A stretch of 64,000 bases of DNA. It comes from Nocardia abscessus NBRC 100374 (GTDB lineage Bacteria; Actinomycetota; Actinomycetes; Mycobacteriales; Mycobacteriaceae). The stretch lies in NCBI RefSeq assembly GCF_000308455.1, contig NZ_BAFP01000040.1, positions 91,021-155,020 of the forward strand, read 5' to 3'. The notes under the pieces are model-generated. The model was not told the DNA's origin and searched no databases. It saw nothing but the letters and a program-made list of their open reading frames with translations. The translations under genes and the position numbers were made by a program. Shown here one piece after another: positions 43,933 through 52,509 of the stretch (positions are counted from its first letter, which is position 1; every line of letters starts with the position of its first letter).

Positions 43933-45657
43933 GTGCTCGTAAGCGCCTACAGAAATGCTCCTTTGCGGCATAGAATTCTGAAGGGCTACGTGATCGTCGC
44001 GGACGATATCGATGAAATGCATCGAAAGTTGCAACGGTCATCTATTGCGTTGTCCGGCACTGGCGGAGGTTTTCCGCGAGTGTGTTTCAATTCGAATCGG
44101 CCGGGATGCTTATGGATCGATACAGGGCCGGTCTGGGTGAGTGATCCCGCGCAGCGGTCCGCGGTCGTGGGCGCTTTGGCCGACGTTGTCTCCGCCGCCG
44201 CAGAACGTGTGCGGCAGGCCGGTGGGACGTTGTTGCCGTCGGGCTTCTCGTGGGGCGCCCAGCCGCATCGTCGGCTGTGCGAGGACGGGCATTCCATCGA
44301 GGTCGCCGATGATCTCCAACGCGAAATCCTCACTAACCTGATCCGGCGCTACGTCCCGGAGCTCATCGCGCTCAGTGGGCGTGCGCTGGTCGTCCCGGGT
44401 CGCGTCACCGGACGTGGTTCGCTTCGTCTGGCGGAATCGAAAGACCAAGTTTCGACCAGATATATCGCCTCCGCATCGTTCCGGCACCTGCGACGGGTCG
44501 AACAGGCGCTGCGCCGCGATGATCGCGTGTCGGGATTCGCTGTGATGGATGTGAATCCGGTCGGTGACGGTGAACTGGGGATTCCGAATGTCAGCGTTCG
44601 ATGTATCGATGCCCAAGTATTCCCCAGTTCGACTGTCGCCCAGGCGGTCCTGCTACAAGCACTCGCGGTACGTGCGCGGATAATGGAGCGTGACGGCCGA
44701 CGCATGCCCGCCGTCCCCCAACGGATGCTCGATAGAAATCGATCGAACGCCATTGCCAAGGGTATGGGCGGGGAGTTCGAGCGTGAAGTGGACGAGCAGC
44801 GGAAGTCGCGGGAACAGACGACCGCCCGCCGCTCGGCGGCCGATTCGGTGTCCGATCTGCTGGATGACCTGGACGCCGAACTTCGCGCGATGCAGATCGA
44901 GCCTCGCGAAATCCTGTCGTTGGTCTCCGCTCCGGATCTCGCGAAGCGACACCCGGAATTCGCACAGACCGAAAATGACTTGCTGGCTGTCTGGAGCCGA
45001 AATCGCCCACTCGGGATCGAGGAGATCGCTGCGTTGCTGCGGGACCGAGCGACGCTGGCAGACGACCAGCTGACCAGGCACAACAGGCAGGTCGCGCCGG
45101 GGAGCCTGGGAACCTTGGAGGCGGCCTGGCGAACCCGATTGACGGCCCAGCCGTCGCGGCGTTCTGCGCCGAACGGGCGTAGACGGCCGGTGAGCGCCGT
45201 TCGTCAGCGTCGGTCAGACGACGAGATCATTCGCGAGTTGAACGAGTTGACCGAGCAGCGCGATATGGATGACCGGCTGCGCGCTCTGCTGGCTGGTCGT
45301 CCGCCGCGCAATCTGGCTCCCGCACTATCGCGTCTTGGTCACAGCAAGGAGATTCGCCGGGTACTCCGGCAGCCGAGCGCCACGGTGCTGGAACTGGGCG
45401 GGCCGGAGAAACTCGATGATGACATACCGAATGAGCTGATAAGTCGGTTGTCGCATAACGGCCGGGTCTGCGTGCGGCTCGATGTGGCCGAGTCCGAACG
45501 GAAATCCGCGGTGGATGCGCTGATGGGTTTGGCGCGGAAGCTACCAAAGGGGGTATGCGCCGGATTGATCACCAACCATACCTACGCGCGCAAGACCGAT
45601 CGCCGCGCCAGCATCGAAATGATCATCTTGGGCTCCACCGGAGAGGCGCAGTCGTGA
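43933..45657 (+). CDS. Island operon gene 1: possible carboxylate-amine-ligase-like protein
   Basis: 574 residues. The N-terminal two-fifths (about 20-250) has features of the GCS2/glutamine-synthetase-like COOH-NH2 ligase fold: LWIDTGPVWVSDPAQRSAVV, a GTLLPSGFSW turn, RGSLRLAESKDQVSTRYIAS and IPNVSVRCIDAQ followed by a long helix. Usual catalytic acidic residues are not obvious. The middle (about 285-460) is Arg/Glu-rich helical, and a C-terminal alpha/beta segment ends the protein. GTG 43933 has GAGG 8 nt upstream. GTG 43990 and ATG 44017 are alternatives. Its stop overlaps the next gene by 4 nt. The fold assignment is tentative. Confidence 0.7.
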   Translation: MLVSAYRNAPLRHRILKGYVIVADDIDEMHRKLQRSSIALSGTGGGFPRVCFNSNRPGCLWIDTGPVWVSDPAQRSAVVGALADVVSAAAERVRQAGGTLLPSGFSWGAQPHRRLCEDGHSIEVADDLQREILTNLIRRYVPELIALSGRALVVPGRVTGRGSLRLAESKDQVSTRYIASASFRHLRRVEQALRRDDRVSGFAVMDVNPVGDGELGIPNVSVRCIDAQVFPSSTVAQAVLLQALAVRARIMERDGRRMPAVPQRMLDRNRSNAIAKGMGGEFEREVDEQRKSREQTTARRSAADSVSDLLDDLDAELRAMQIEPREILSLVSAPDLAKRHPEFAQTENDLLAVWSRNRPLGIEEIAALLRDRATLADDQLTRHNRQVAPGSLGTLEAAWRTRLTAQPSRRSAPNGRRRPVSAVRQRRSDDEIIRELNELTEQRDMDDRLRALLAGRPPRNLAPALSRLGHSKEIRRVLRQPSATVLELGGPEKLDDDIPNELISRLSHNGRVCVRLDVAESERKSAVDALMGLARKLPKGVCAGLITNHTYARKTDRRASIEMIILGSTGEAQS

Positions 45658-46907
45658 ACCGGCCCGTCAATATCGTTTTGGATATCCGGCAGACGAGCAA
45701 TCCGCCCACCGATGCAGCGGAGTTGCGCGCGCTGTGGACGCAGATCGAACAGCATCTGGCCGGCGCCAGTCTTCGCGACACCGAGAAGGTCGTTGTTCCG
45801 CTCCGAAACAACCGGACATGTGTTCTGTGGATACAGGATCGACTGCGCGCTCCGGACCGAGTCGATGACACCACGGCCTTCTCCATACGGGGTGTCTTGG
45901 AACCCGCGATGGTTCGGCACAAGTGCACGACCTGCACGGCCGCGGGCAGAGTCACCTACGGCCCCTTCCTCTGTACCGGATGCGATCAGAGCGATCGGCC
46001 GGGACGTGTGTGCGACGAGCATGCGGTCGTGATCGAAGGTCGCATGACCGCGACCTGCGCGCGCCACCGGCCAAACTGTGCATGCGGATCAGCGGCAGCG
46101 TTCTGGTGCAACGGAGAGATATGTCGTGGACGCAATGCGTTCTGCGACCGGCATCGGGTCGAGCATCCCGGAGTCGCCGACATGTCGTACTGCCCGGATT
46201 GCTTTCGGCAGAAATTTCCTGACTGCGCCGGCCCAGGATGCAATTCGACCGGGAGCATCGGGTGCGAGTTCGTCATCGATGGCAAGCGCGCGACTTGCGG
46301 CAACGCGGCATGCGCGAGGCACGCTTATCGCTGGCAGATATTTGGACCACACAAACGAGGGCTCGGTCTCTGCCCGGATCATGCGCGGCGGTTGACGTCA
46401 TTGGAGGACCACCAGATCGTCTTCCAAATCGTGGCGGGAACCGCAAATCGGCGGCGCGGTCCGCGCACCGAAGCCAGGCGCACATACATAAGGTTGCCCC
46501 GGTTGACCATTGTCAGGCACATATTCATAAATTCTCGTTCACGCAAACTGGACATGCTTACCATCGACCGGATGTTCAGTGAACTCCAGCACGACAACCG
46601 CACCGAAAACGTTCTGCGCCGTCTGTTGCAGGAGCACGAAAAGACACGCAACGTGGATGTGGCCGCTTCCGAGGTGGACAAAGAACGCGGTCGTGAACTC
46701 TTCGACAGACTCACTGCATGGTTGCGGGCACGGGGCCGCGCCGATGTGGCGAGCCACATCAGCTTCGCTGACTACCGGCCTCGGTCCAACCTCCTGTTCG
46801 TCGATGTCGAGCCGGAATACATGGGCAGATTCATCGGTCGCGGCGGTGCGGAGAAGCGAGCGGCGTCGAACGAACTGGGTGTCAGGGTCGAAGTGGAGCG
46901 GAAATGA
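45654..46907 (+). CDS. Island operon gene 2: cysteine-rich zinc protein with C-terminal KH domain
   Basis: 417 residues. After an 85-residue alpha/beta N-terminus, residues about 91-245 hold 19 cysteines and many histidines in CxxC, CxxH and CDRH arrays (KCTTC, CTGC, CACG, CPDCF, CGNAACARH). This suggests several treble-clef or RING/LIM-like zinc fingers. A basic linker (RRGPRTEARRTYIRLPRLT) and a helical stretch follow, and the last 29 residues, with YMGRFIGRGGAEKRAAS, carry the GxxG of a KH RNA/ssDNA-binding domain. The GTG start overlaps gene 1 (GTGA) and the end overlaps gene 3 by 4 nt. Possible roles are nucleic-acid sensing or a ligase-type adaptor. Confidence 0.78.
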   Translation: MNRPVNIVLDIRQTSNPPTDAAELRALWTQIEQHLAGASLRDTEKVVVPLRNNRTCVLWIQDRLRAPDRVDDTTAFSIRGVLEPAMVRHKCTTCTAAGRVTYGPFLCTGCDQSDRPGRVCDEHAVVIEGRMTATCARHRPNCACGSAAAFWCNGEICRGRNAFCDRHRVEHPGVADMSYCPDCFRQKFPDCAGPGCNSTGSIGCEFVIDGKRATCGNAACARHAYRWQIFGPHKRGLGLCPDHARRLTSLEDHQIVFQIVAGTANRRRGPRTEARRTYIRLPRLTIVRHIFINSRSRKLDMLTIDRMFSELQHDNRTENVLRRLLQEHEKTRNVDVAASEVDKERGRELFDRLTAWLRARGRADVASHISFADYRPRSNLLFVDVEPEYMGRFIGRGGAEKRAASNELGVRVEVERK

Positions 46908-48838
46908 CGGCGAAAGTGTGGGACAACCAGCGGCACACACTGCAGGTCGCCAAGGGAGATGGTCTTGTCACCTCGAATATAGTTGCCGTCCGCGCCGCGG
47001 CGGGCCAGGTCGAAACCGCGCGGGTCGGTATTTTCGAGGTGGGCGCTGACTCATCACGGCAAGCGGCGGTGCGGATCGCCGCCTCGCCTTCGGTCACGGA
47101 GGGATGTGTCGTCGTCAGTGCGGAACTGGTAGATGAGCTGCGGCTGGGAGTGATCGATGAGCACGGATGGCGCCTGAGCGCCATGGATTGCGAGCCGGCC
47201 GCCCGGATTGTCCTCGAACCGCTCACCGAGAACCGTCTGGATGACGTTTGTCGGCAGCTGCGGAACGCGAAGGACATCGTGGGCCAGCAAATCTATCTCG
47301 GCGGGGGTGACCCGTGGGTATACGCCGACGGGGAGTCGTTTCGGGTACGCCAAGTCTTCGACCGCTCCGGCCGGGAGCGAACGGACCTCTGCTATATCGA
47401 CCCCGAAACTGAACTGGACGTGTTTCTGGCCGGTAATCGTAATGGGGTGGACATGGTGATCCTCGCCGATTGCAGCGGTTCGATGAGCTGGGACGATATC
47501 GAGGACCGCGCCGACGTCCTCCGTCTCGGGTTGCGCAGAAAATCCAACTACATATCGCGGATGGATGCCCTGAAACGTGCGCTCATGGATATGGTCGAGA
47601 TTCGTCGGCACGTGACGGGGCGGGTGGCACGCATCGCCCTGGTGAAATTCACCACCACGTCGATGTGCGTTTTCCCGAGATCAGGCTCCATGGCCGAGAT
47701 TCAAGGCCCTGACGACGAGCGGACACTGCGGGACTTTCAGGGTGCCATCGGCTTGCTGCGGCCGGAGAACGCGGCGACCGACATCGGACAAGCCCTGCAT
47801 TTCGCGTCCGATCTACTGCACCGCCACGGTGTGCCGGGTAACGACCGATTGATCGTTCTGGTCAGTGACGGAGCCGACTGGAAGGAGAAGGGCGAGGAAA
47901 CCGCTGGCGAAGCTGTGGTCGCGATCGCCGATCCCGTCTCCTTGATGGAGGAACTGCACGAGTTTCTGAGCATCAACCTTCATGCCGTCGGAATCGGCGA
48001 TCGCGACACGTTCATGCGCTGGTGGCAGACGAACCGTCCAGCGGGCGAGCGCGATCCTCATATCAGTGTGATCCCGAACCACACACTTCTGCGGGAACTG
48101 GTGCGGGTGGGCGGTGGCGACCCGAGCCGGACCGGCGGTGTAGACGTACTCCACGGCTACTTCGCAGATCTGGGCACCGGTGTCGCGCACCATGTCGGCA
48201 AACCGACCGATCCCAGCGGCGCCAGACTGCAGTCGGTGATCGACACACTCCATCCCGCGGGTCGCCGGGTCGACCGCGAAGTGAGGAAGAAGCTCGGGAA
48301 TCTGTCCGAGGAGTTGCTGGATTTGCGGACCCAGTTGAACGACCTTTCGCGCCGATGCGGGGAAACTGATCTCTTCGGTCACGTGCACCACACCAAACTG
48401 CTCGACCTCGGGCGTCCGCTGCACGGTGCTCGCGATTTCACGTCATGGATCATGGATTGTCATCAGGCGTTCGGTGAAACGCTGGACCGGCGGCTCAAAG
48501 GCGAGCAGCCCAAGGAGCCCAAGGATCGATTCGGTATCGACGGCGTCTACGACAAGATTCGGGATTGGCGGATGGACGCGGTCCGGCGGTTCAGGAACAG
48601 CGACGGGCACGCATTCATCGAGAGCCGTGACGCCGAATTGCTCGGGGGGGTCTGCCTCAAATTGACCGGACGGAAGGTCCTCGCGGACGACGATGCCGAG
48701 TCCTGGACGAAGTTGCAGGTCGGTCTGCTGGCGGGCGTCGTCGAGGTGCTGCGAAACGTCAAGACCGTGCTCGAGAACGCGCCGCTGTCCCCGAGAGCCG
48801 AGCAGTACGCCGATGTGTTTTCCATCGAAGGCTACTAG
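46904..48838 (+). CDS. Island operon gene 3: Cdc48N-like and von Willebrand A domain protein
   Basis: 644 residues. The first 110 residues (HTLQVAKGDGLVTSNIVAVR, then SPSVTEGCVVVSAELVDEL) look like the double-psi barrel and second subdomain of Cdc48/VAT N-terminal adaptors. A vWA domain spans about 180-390; its metal-site motif is DCSGSMS near residue 189, with TDIGQAL and VSDGAD completing the MIDAS. The C-terminal 200 residues are helical (REVRKKLGNLSEELLDLRTQ) and unassigned. No AAA+ or MoxR ATPase is encoded next to it. It overlaps gene 2 by 4 nt. vWA proteins often act as scaffolds or client receptors. Confidence 0.85.
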   Translation: MTAKVWDNQRHTLQVAKGDGLVTSNIVAVRAAAGQVETARVGIFEVGADSSRQAAVRIAASPSVTEGCVVVSAELVDELRLGVIDEHGWRLSAMDCEPAARIVLEPLTENRLDDVCRQLRNAKDIVGQQIYLGGGDPWVYADGESFRVRQVFDRSGRERTDLCYIDPETELDVFLAGNRNGVDMVILADCSGSMSWDDIEDRADVLRLGLRRKSNYISRMDALKRALMDMVEIRRHVTGRVARIALVKFTTTSMCVFPRSGSMAEIQGPDDERTLRDFQGAIGLLRPENAATDIGQALHFASDLLHRHGVPGNDRLIVLVSDGADWKEKGEETAGEAVVAIADPVSLMEELHEFLSINLHAVGIGDRDTFMRWWQTNRPAGERDPHISVIPNHTLLRELVRVGGGDPSRTGGVDVLHGYFADLGTGVAHHVGKPTDPSGARLQSVIDTLHPAGRRVDREVRKKLGNLSEELLDLRTQLNDLSRRCGETDLFGHVHHTKLLDLGRPLHGARDFTSWIMDCHQAFGETLDRRLKGEQPKEPKDRFGIDGVYDKIRDWRMDAVRRFRNSDGHAFIESRDAELLGGVCLKLTGRKVLADDDAESWTKLQVGLLAGVVEVLRNVKTVLENAPLSPRAEQYADVFSIEGY

Positions 48839-48867
48839 GGCTGTGACCGCTGGAGGCAGGAGAAACC

Positions 48868-50172
48868 GTGGCCGCTGACGTATTCGCCTGTCTGATCTTT
48901 CGGGTGCGGTGGAAGGTTGATCGAACGCCATCGGCATGTGGCTGGTTTCCGGGCCCTCTCCCGGTGCCGATCCCGAATGTCGGTGCTGCGGTCGACCGCG
49001 GGGGCGAATCGGTGGTCGCCGACCGAAGCGCTCGGACCGCGTACTTTTCAGCCCGCGTGCACGATGCGCTGTACGGTGCGGAGGACACGGCGGTGGCCAT
49101 CGGTCGTTGGCACAGACCGACGATCGGTGAGCTGCCGGCCTGGCACGGTGCGATCGTCCATGGCTGGGAATTGCTGCTAGGCGAAAATGGCGGTTACGCC
49201 GTCGCGCACGTAGAGCTGTCGAAGCAGCCTGTCGACGTGTTGTCCGGACTCACCACAGTGCGAGGGGAGAGCCGCCGATGGTTGTCCACGCTTGTCGACG
49301 ACGTGCCGTTCGAGCCGATGAGACCTCGCGTCGTCACCCATCTCTGCTGGACGAGCGATCGTATACCGGAGCCGACTTCCGATCCCACAGCACTCGCTTC
49401 CTGGTCCACGGTGCAGCGTTGGCAGTGGTTCCTGGCGTCCGGCACGTCGGCGGCCGACGGCCTGCCGGACCCAGGCGATCCCGGGATTTTCGCTGACGTC
49501 GTCCACCTCTCGAATGATTGGCGCGCGTTGATTTTGCGGGACGGTGTGACCTACACCGCCCTGACCTCTGCCGACGCCACCGATTTCCACGCCGTCGCAC
49601 GCACCTACGTGCGATCGATCCATCTGGACGCGGTTCTGCTCGGCTCACTTCAACTGAACGCCTTGCACCGCATCGCGGATCGGATCGCGGACATCCGCGT
49701 CCACTGCACCGGCGCGGGGCCGGTCGAGTTGCTGGAAGCCGAGATCCTTGATACCCGCGCGAAGCTGTGGTGGAACAACATCTCCGAACGTGGGGTGCAG
49801 GTCGCAGAAGTGCTGCGCGCCTTCCAAAACCAGCATCGGATGACCGACCTCTACGCACAGGTTGTCGCCGACCTGGACGATATCTCCCGTTATCTGCACG
49901 CCCGTCGCGCTCGACTGGAAGACGAGGCGCTCGTCGAAGCACAGGCACGTCGTCGCCGCACCGAGGAGCGCCATCGCGTCTCCGAGGACCGCGAGCGCCG
50001 CAATCAGACCACCATTGCTGTCATCTCGTTTCTGCTCCTACCCTTCGCCGTCACCTTCAGCGGCGCCGCTGTGCTCACTGATCCGAGTTCATCCGCTTTC
50101 GCTTGGAGTATTGCCGTGGCCCTCGTACTATCTCTGATCCTCGTCACCGTCTCCACCCTGCGCGCTCGGTGA
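48868..50172 (+). CDS. Island operon gene 4: CorA-like membrane protein
   Basis: 434 residues. A soluble N-terminal region (about 1-240) is followed by a long helical stalk (about 260-375; ARRARLEDEALVEAQARRRR) and two closely spaced C-terminal membrane spans (TTIAVISFLLLPFAVTFSGA and FAWSIAVALVLSLILVTVS). This is the topology of CorA-type channels, although the GMN motif is missing. GGAGGCAGGAG precedes GTG 48868 by 4 nt, and gene 3 ends 29 nt upstream. As the only membrane protein of the operon it is the best candidate for a pore-forming effector. Confidence 0.75.
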   Translation: MAADVFACLIFRVRWKVDRTPSACGWFPGPLPVPIPNVGAAVDRGGESVVADRSARTAYFSARVHDALYGAEDTAVAIGRWHRPTIGELPAWHGAIVHGWELLLGENGGYAVAHVELSKQPVDVLSGLTTVRGESRRWLSTLVDDVPFEPMRPRVVTHLCWTSDRIPEPTSDPTALASWSTVQRWQWFLASGTSAADGLPDPGDPGIFADVVHLSNDWRALILRDGVTYTALTSADATDFHAVARTYVRSIHLDAVLLGSLQLNALHRIADRIADIRVHCTGAGPVELLEAEILDTRAKLWWNNISERGVQVAEVLRAFQNQHRMTDLYAQVVADLDDISRYLHARRARLEDEALVEAQARRRRTEERHRVSEDRERRNQTTIAVISFLLLPFAVTFSGAAVLTDPSSSAFAWSIAVALVLSLILVTVSTLRAR

Positions 50173-50192
50173 CGTGAGGGGCTGGTGCCTTG

Positions 50193-50630
50193 TCAATTCG
50201 GTGTAGCCGCTCTTACTCCGCTATCCGCGCCGAGCGCATCGGCGGTGCGGCGTGACTTGCGAAAGAACAACGAGCGTCCCCCGCACAGGCACCACACCGC
50301 GATTACCGGATCGCAGATCGCACAGCCCAGGGACGAGTCGTGGGCGAACGGGATGATCGGGTTGCCCTTGAAGTGGTGGAGTAGGTCCCAAGCGGTGTGC
50401 AGGAGCCAGGCGATGCCGATGTAGGTCCAGGATTCGAGGCCGTGGTAGGCGCAGTAGGTGGTGACGGCGGTGAAGGCGAATTCCCAGCCGCCGAAGCCGC
50501 CGCCGCTGAGGTATGCGGCGCCTGCGCCGGCGACCATGATGGCGTTGAATCGGCGGCGCTGTGGTTCGGGGATCAGGGACATTGCCAGCGCGTACAGCAG
50601 GCCGATCAGCACTGGTGCGATGTAGGTCAT
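50193..50630 (-). CDS. Small integral membrane protein (DUF6010-like)
   Basis: 145 residues with four or five membrane spans (APVLIGLLYALAMSLI, IMVAGAGAAYLSGGG, AVTTYCAYHGLESWTYIGIA, WLLHTAWDLLHHF). The family-like motif HTAWDLLHHFKGNPIIPF matches DUF6010 proteins, which occur scattered in proteobacteria and actinobacteria. The last 40 residues include CAICDPVIAVWCLCGG. ATG 50630 has GAGGAG upstream. Function is unknown. It converges on the island operon and may mark the island's right border. Confidence 0.8.
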   Translation of the reverse strand: MTYIAPVLIGLLYALAMSLIPEPQRRRFNAIMVAGAGAAYLSGGGFGGWEFAFTAVTTYCAYHGLESWTYIGIAWLLHTAWDLLHHFKGNPIIPFAHDSSLGCAICDPVIAVWCLCGGRSLFFRKSRRTADALGADSGVRAATPN

Positions 50631-50827
50631 TATTGGGTGACTCCTCGTACGGTGGCACTTTCGCAGACCGAAACTATCCAGTCGAACGAGCCTCTCCCAG
50701 TGGCATTTACGACACGTCCTAACGGAAACTCGCCAATTCTTCGGTAGCGGTGCGAATGTGTACACCCGCGAATTCTGGAGGGGACGCAAACCGACCGGGT
50801 GAACCACCGGTGGCGACGGTCACAGGG

Positions 50828-50853
50828 TGATTGATCCTCCCTGGCCCGGGTAT
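50828..50853 (+). promoter_or_regulatory. SigF/SigB-like promoter of the CsbD gene
   Basis: GTGA at 50828 and GGGTAT at 50848-50853 are separated by 16 nt, fitting the GTTT/GTGT-N15-17-GGGTAT pattern of actinobacterial stress sigma factors, with one mismatch in the -35 element. It lies 40 nt upstream of the csbD start, and CsbD is a known general-stress gene. Confidence 0.35.
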
Positions 50854-50892
50854 GCGGCGGGTGTCAGCCGACTACTGATTGGGAGGTATGTG

Positions 50893-51144
50893 ATGCCGGA
50901 GCATCAGAGCGGACCACGAGAAGCTGTCGAGGGTGTCGTCGAGGACATCAAGGGGAAGGCCAAGGAAACCGCTGGCGTCATCACCGGTGACGAGGACCTG
51001 AAGAAAGAGGGTCGCGCGCAGCAGGACAAGGCCGAATCCCAGCGGGACGCGGCGCGGAAGGAAGCCGAGGCCGCGAAGGCGCGTTCGGAGGCCGACCTCG
51101 ATGAGGCGCGGCAGAGCGCGTACGAGAGCGGCAAGGACGCCTAG
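50893..51144 (+). CDS. CsbD-family stress protein
   Basis: 83 residues. The N-terminal half (EAVEGVVEDIKGKAKETAGV) is the CsbD signature, seen in small hydrophilic stress-induced proteins of actinobacteria and Bacillus. The C-terminal half is an extended Ala/Glu/Lys/Arg helix (about 45-80). GGGAGG lies 6 nt before ATG 50893. The upstream GGGTAT box points to stress-sigma control. Its stop overlaps the convergent monooxygenase stop by 4 nt. Confidence 0.9.
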   Translation: MPEHQSGPREAVEGVVEDIKGKAKETAGVITGDEDLKKEGRAQQDKAESQRDAARKEAEAAKARSEADLDEARQSAYESGKDA

Positions 51145-52166
51145 TTCCCGGTGCGGCGGTAGGGCGGAACGACCCGTTCCCGGTCGGCGGCGATCTGCCG
51201 CCGCCGGGCCGCCATCGCCTCCGCGGGCGAGGAGCCCGCGGTCAAGGCTCGGAAGATGGCTGCCGCGTCCTCGATCGCGTCGCGCGCGCCGACTCCTTCG
51301 GCAGGCGTGATGGCGTGATCGGCATCGCCGCAGAGGATTACCGGGAGCCGTGGGGGAGCAGCGGCGGCGAAAGGCACGTTGCGCGCATTCGAGATGTGCA
51401 CGGTCTGCGTCTGCGCGAGCAGAAGATCTACGACGTCGGAGATTCCCGGCGCGACAGTACGAATGAGTTCGGCCCAGTGCGCCACCGGATGGAATCCGAT
51501 GCTCTCCGGGGGAAGGGGCGGGCGGGTGACCCTGGCGAACCAGACGGAAATCGTTTCATCCCAGAAGTGGCCGAAGGCGCCGGTCGGGCGTCCGTCTTCG
51601 CCGATCAGGCCGTCGAAATGCAGCACCGTGCTTTTGGTGCGCAATGCTTGTGGCCGCTCGGTGCAGCCGTAGAAGACGATCTGACCGGCGTACTCAGGGA
51701 TGCGCCCGGGTTCGATGCGCTGTCGTACGAGGGAGTCGATGCCGTCGGCGGCGATGACGAGATCGTCGGTTGGTAGCCGGGTAGCGCCCCTCAGCAGCAC
51801 ACCTTCGTGGATATCGGTGACCGCAGTGTCGAAATGGAACTCTGCCGCTGTGGCAGTCGCGAATTCGGTCAGCACCGCCATGAGATCGGCGCGTAAGTAC
51901 AGCCGGTGGCTGCGGCTCGGCCCGAAACGTGCTTCGCCCGGCTGGTATTCGACCCGCAATGCGTCCACGGGATGGGCGACCGCGTCCAGCCGGTCGGCGG
52001 GCACGCCGAGGGCGGTGAGCGCGGCGTGCGCACGGTCGTCCAGCACCAGGAACGCTCCTGCGCCGACGAACCGCTGGCTTTCGTAGACCCGTGCCGGAAT
52101 GCCCTCGCGCCCAATCGCTCCGGCGAGGACCGTCCCGGCGATTCCTCCGCCGACGATGGTGACCAT
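51141..52166 (-). CDS. FAD-dependent monooxygenase (PHBH-fold)
   Basis: 341 residues of the aromatic-hydroxylase flavoprotein fold. The N-terminal dinucleotide motif is VGGGIAGTVLAG, the DG motif appears in VIAADGIDSLVRQRI, and the GD motif is CGDADHAITPAEGVGARDAI. It should use FAD and NAD(P)H to insert oxygen in a small, probably aromatic or heterocyclic, substrate, which is unknown. ATG 52166 starts the family consensus MVTIVGGG. The gap 52167-52509 (343 nt) upstream holds no gene I can support. Confidence 0.9.
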   Translation of the reverse strand: MVTIVGGGIAGTVLAGAIGREGIPARVYESQRFVGAGAFLVLDDRAHAALTALGVPADRLDAVAHPVDALRVEYQPGEARFGPSRSHRLYLRADLMAVLTEFATATAAEFHFDTAVTDIHEGVLLRGATRLPTDDLVIAADGIDSLVRQRIEPGRIPEYAGQIVFYGCTERPQALRTKSTVLHFDGLIGEDGRPTGAFGHFWDETISVWFARVTRPPLPPESIGFHPVAHWAELIRTVAPGISDVVDLLLAQTQTVHISNARNVPFAAAAPPRLPVILCGDADHAITPAEGVGARDAIEDAAAIFRALTAGSSPAEAMAARRRQIAADRERVVPPYRRTGN

Positions 52167-52509
52167 GTGGTCCAGCGTAGAGCTACGTGCGACGGTCGGG
52201 TTGCCGACAGCGCAAAAGGAAGCAGCGCGATACCAATGTTCCAGCCGAACGGACGAGCCCGGCAGTTCGAGAATCGGGCGATGCGTCCACCCGCATCCGC
52301 AGTAGCAGTCGATACCGGTTTGCGGCGCTGTGCCGGTCGAGATAAGTCCATGCGAACAGCACTCCGCGGCAACAATTCCGGCTCTCGATGACTTCGCCCA
52401 GACCGACAGTCGCTGACCAGAGCGGCTCGCGACCGGGCGCTCACAATCCCGTTGCTGCCGATGGAAGCGCTCCCGCGAGTGGACAGCCCGCCCTCCGAAT
52501 CGAGCCCAC

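Noticed and set aside
52167..52509. Possible small gene with CYCGCGW-like translation
   Set aside because: Several frames are open but none has a start, ribosome-binding site and codon bias together; left as non-coding.
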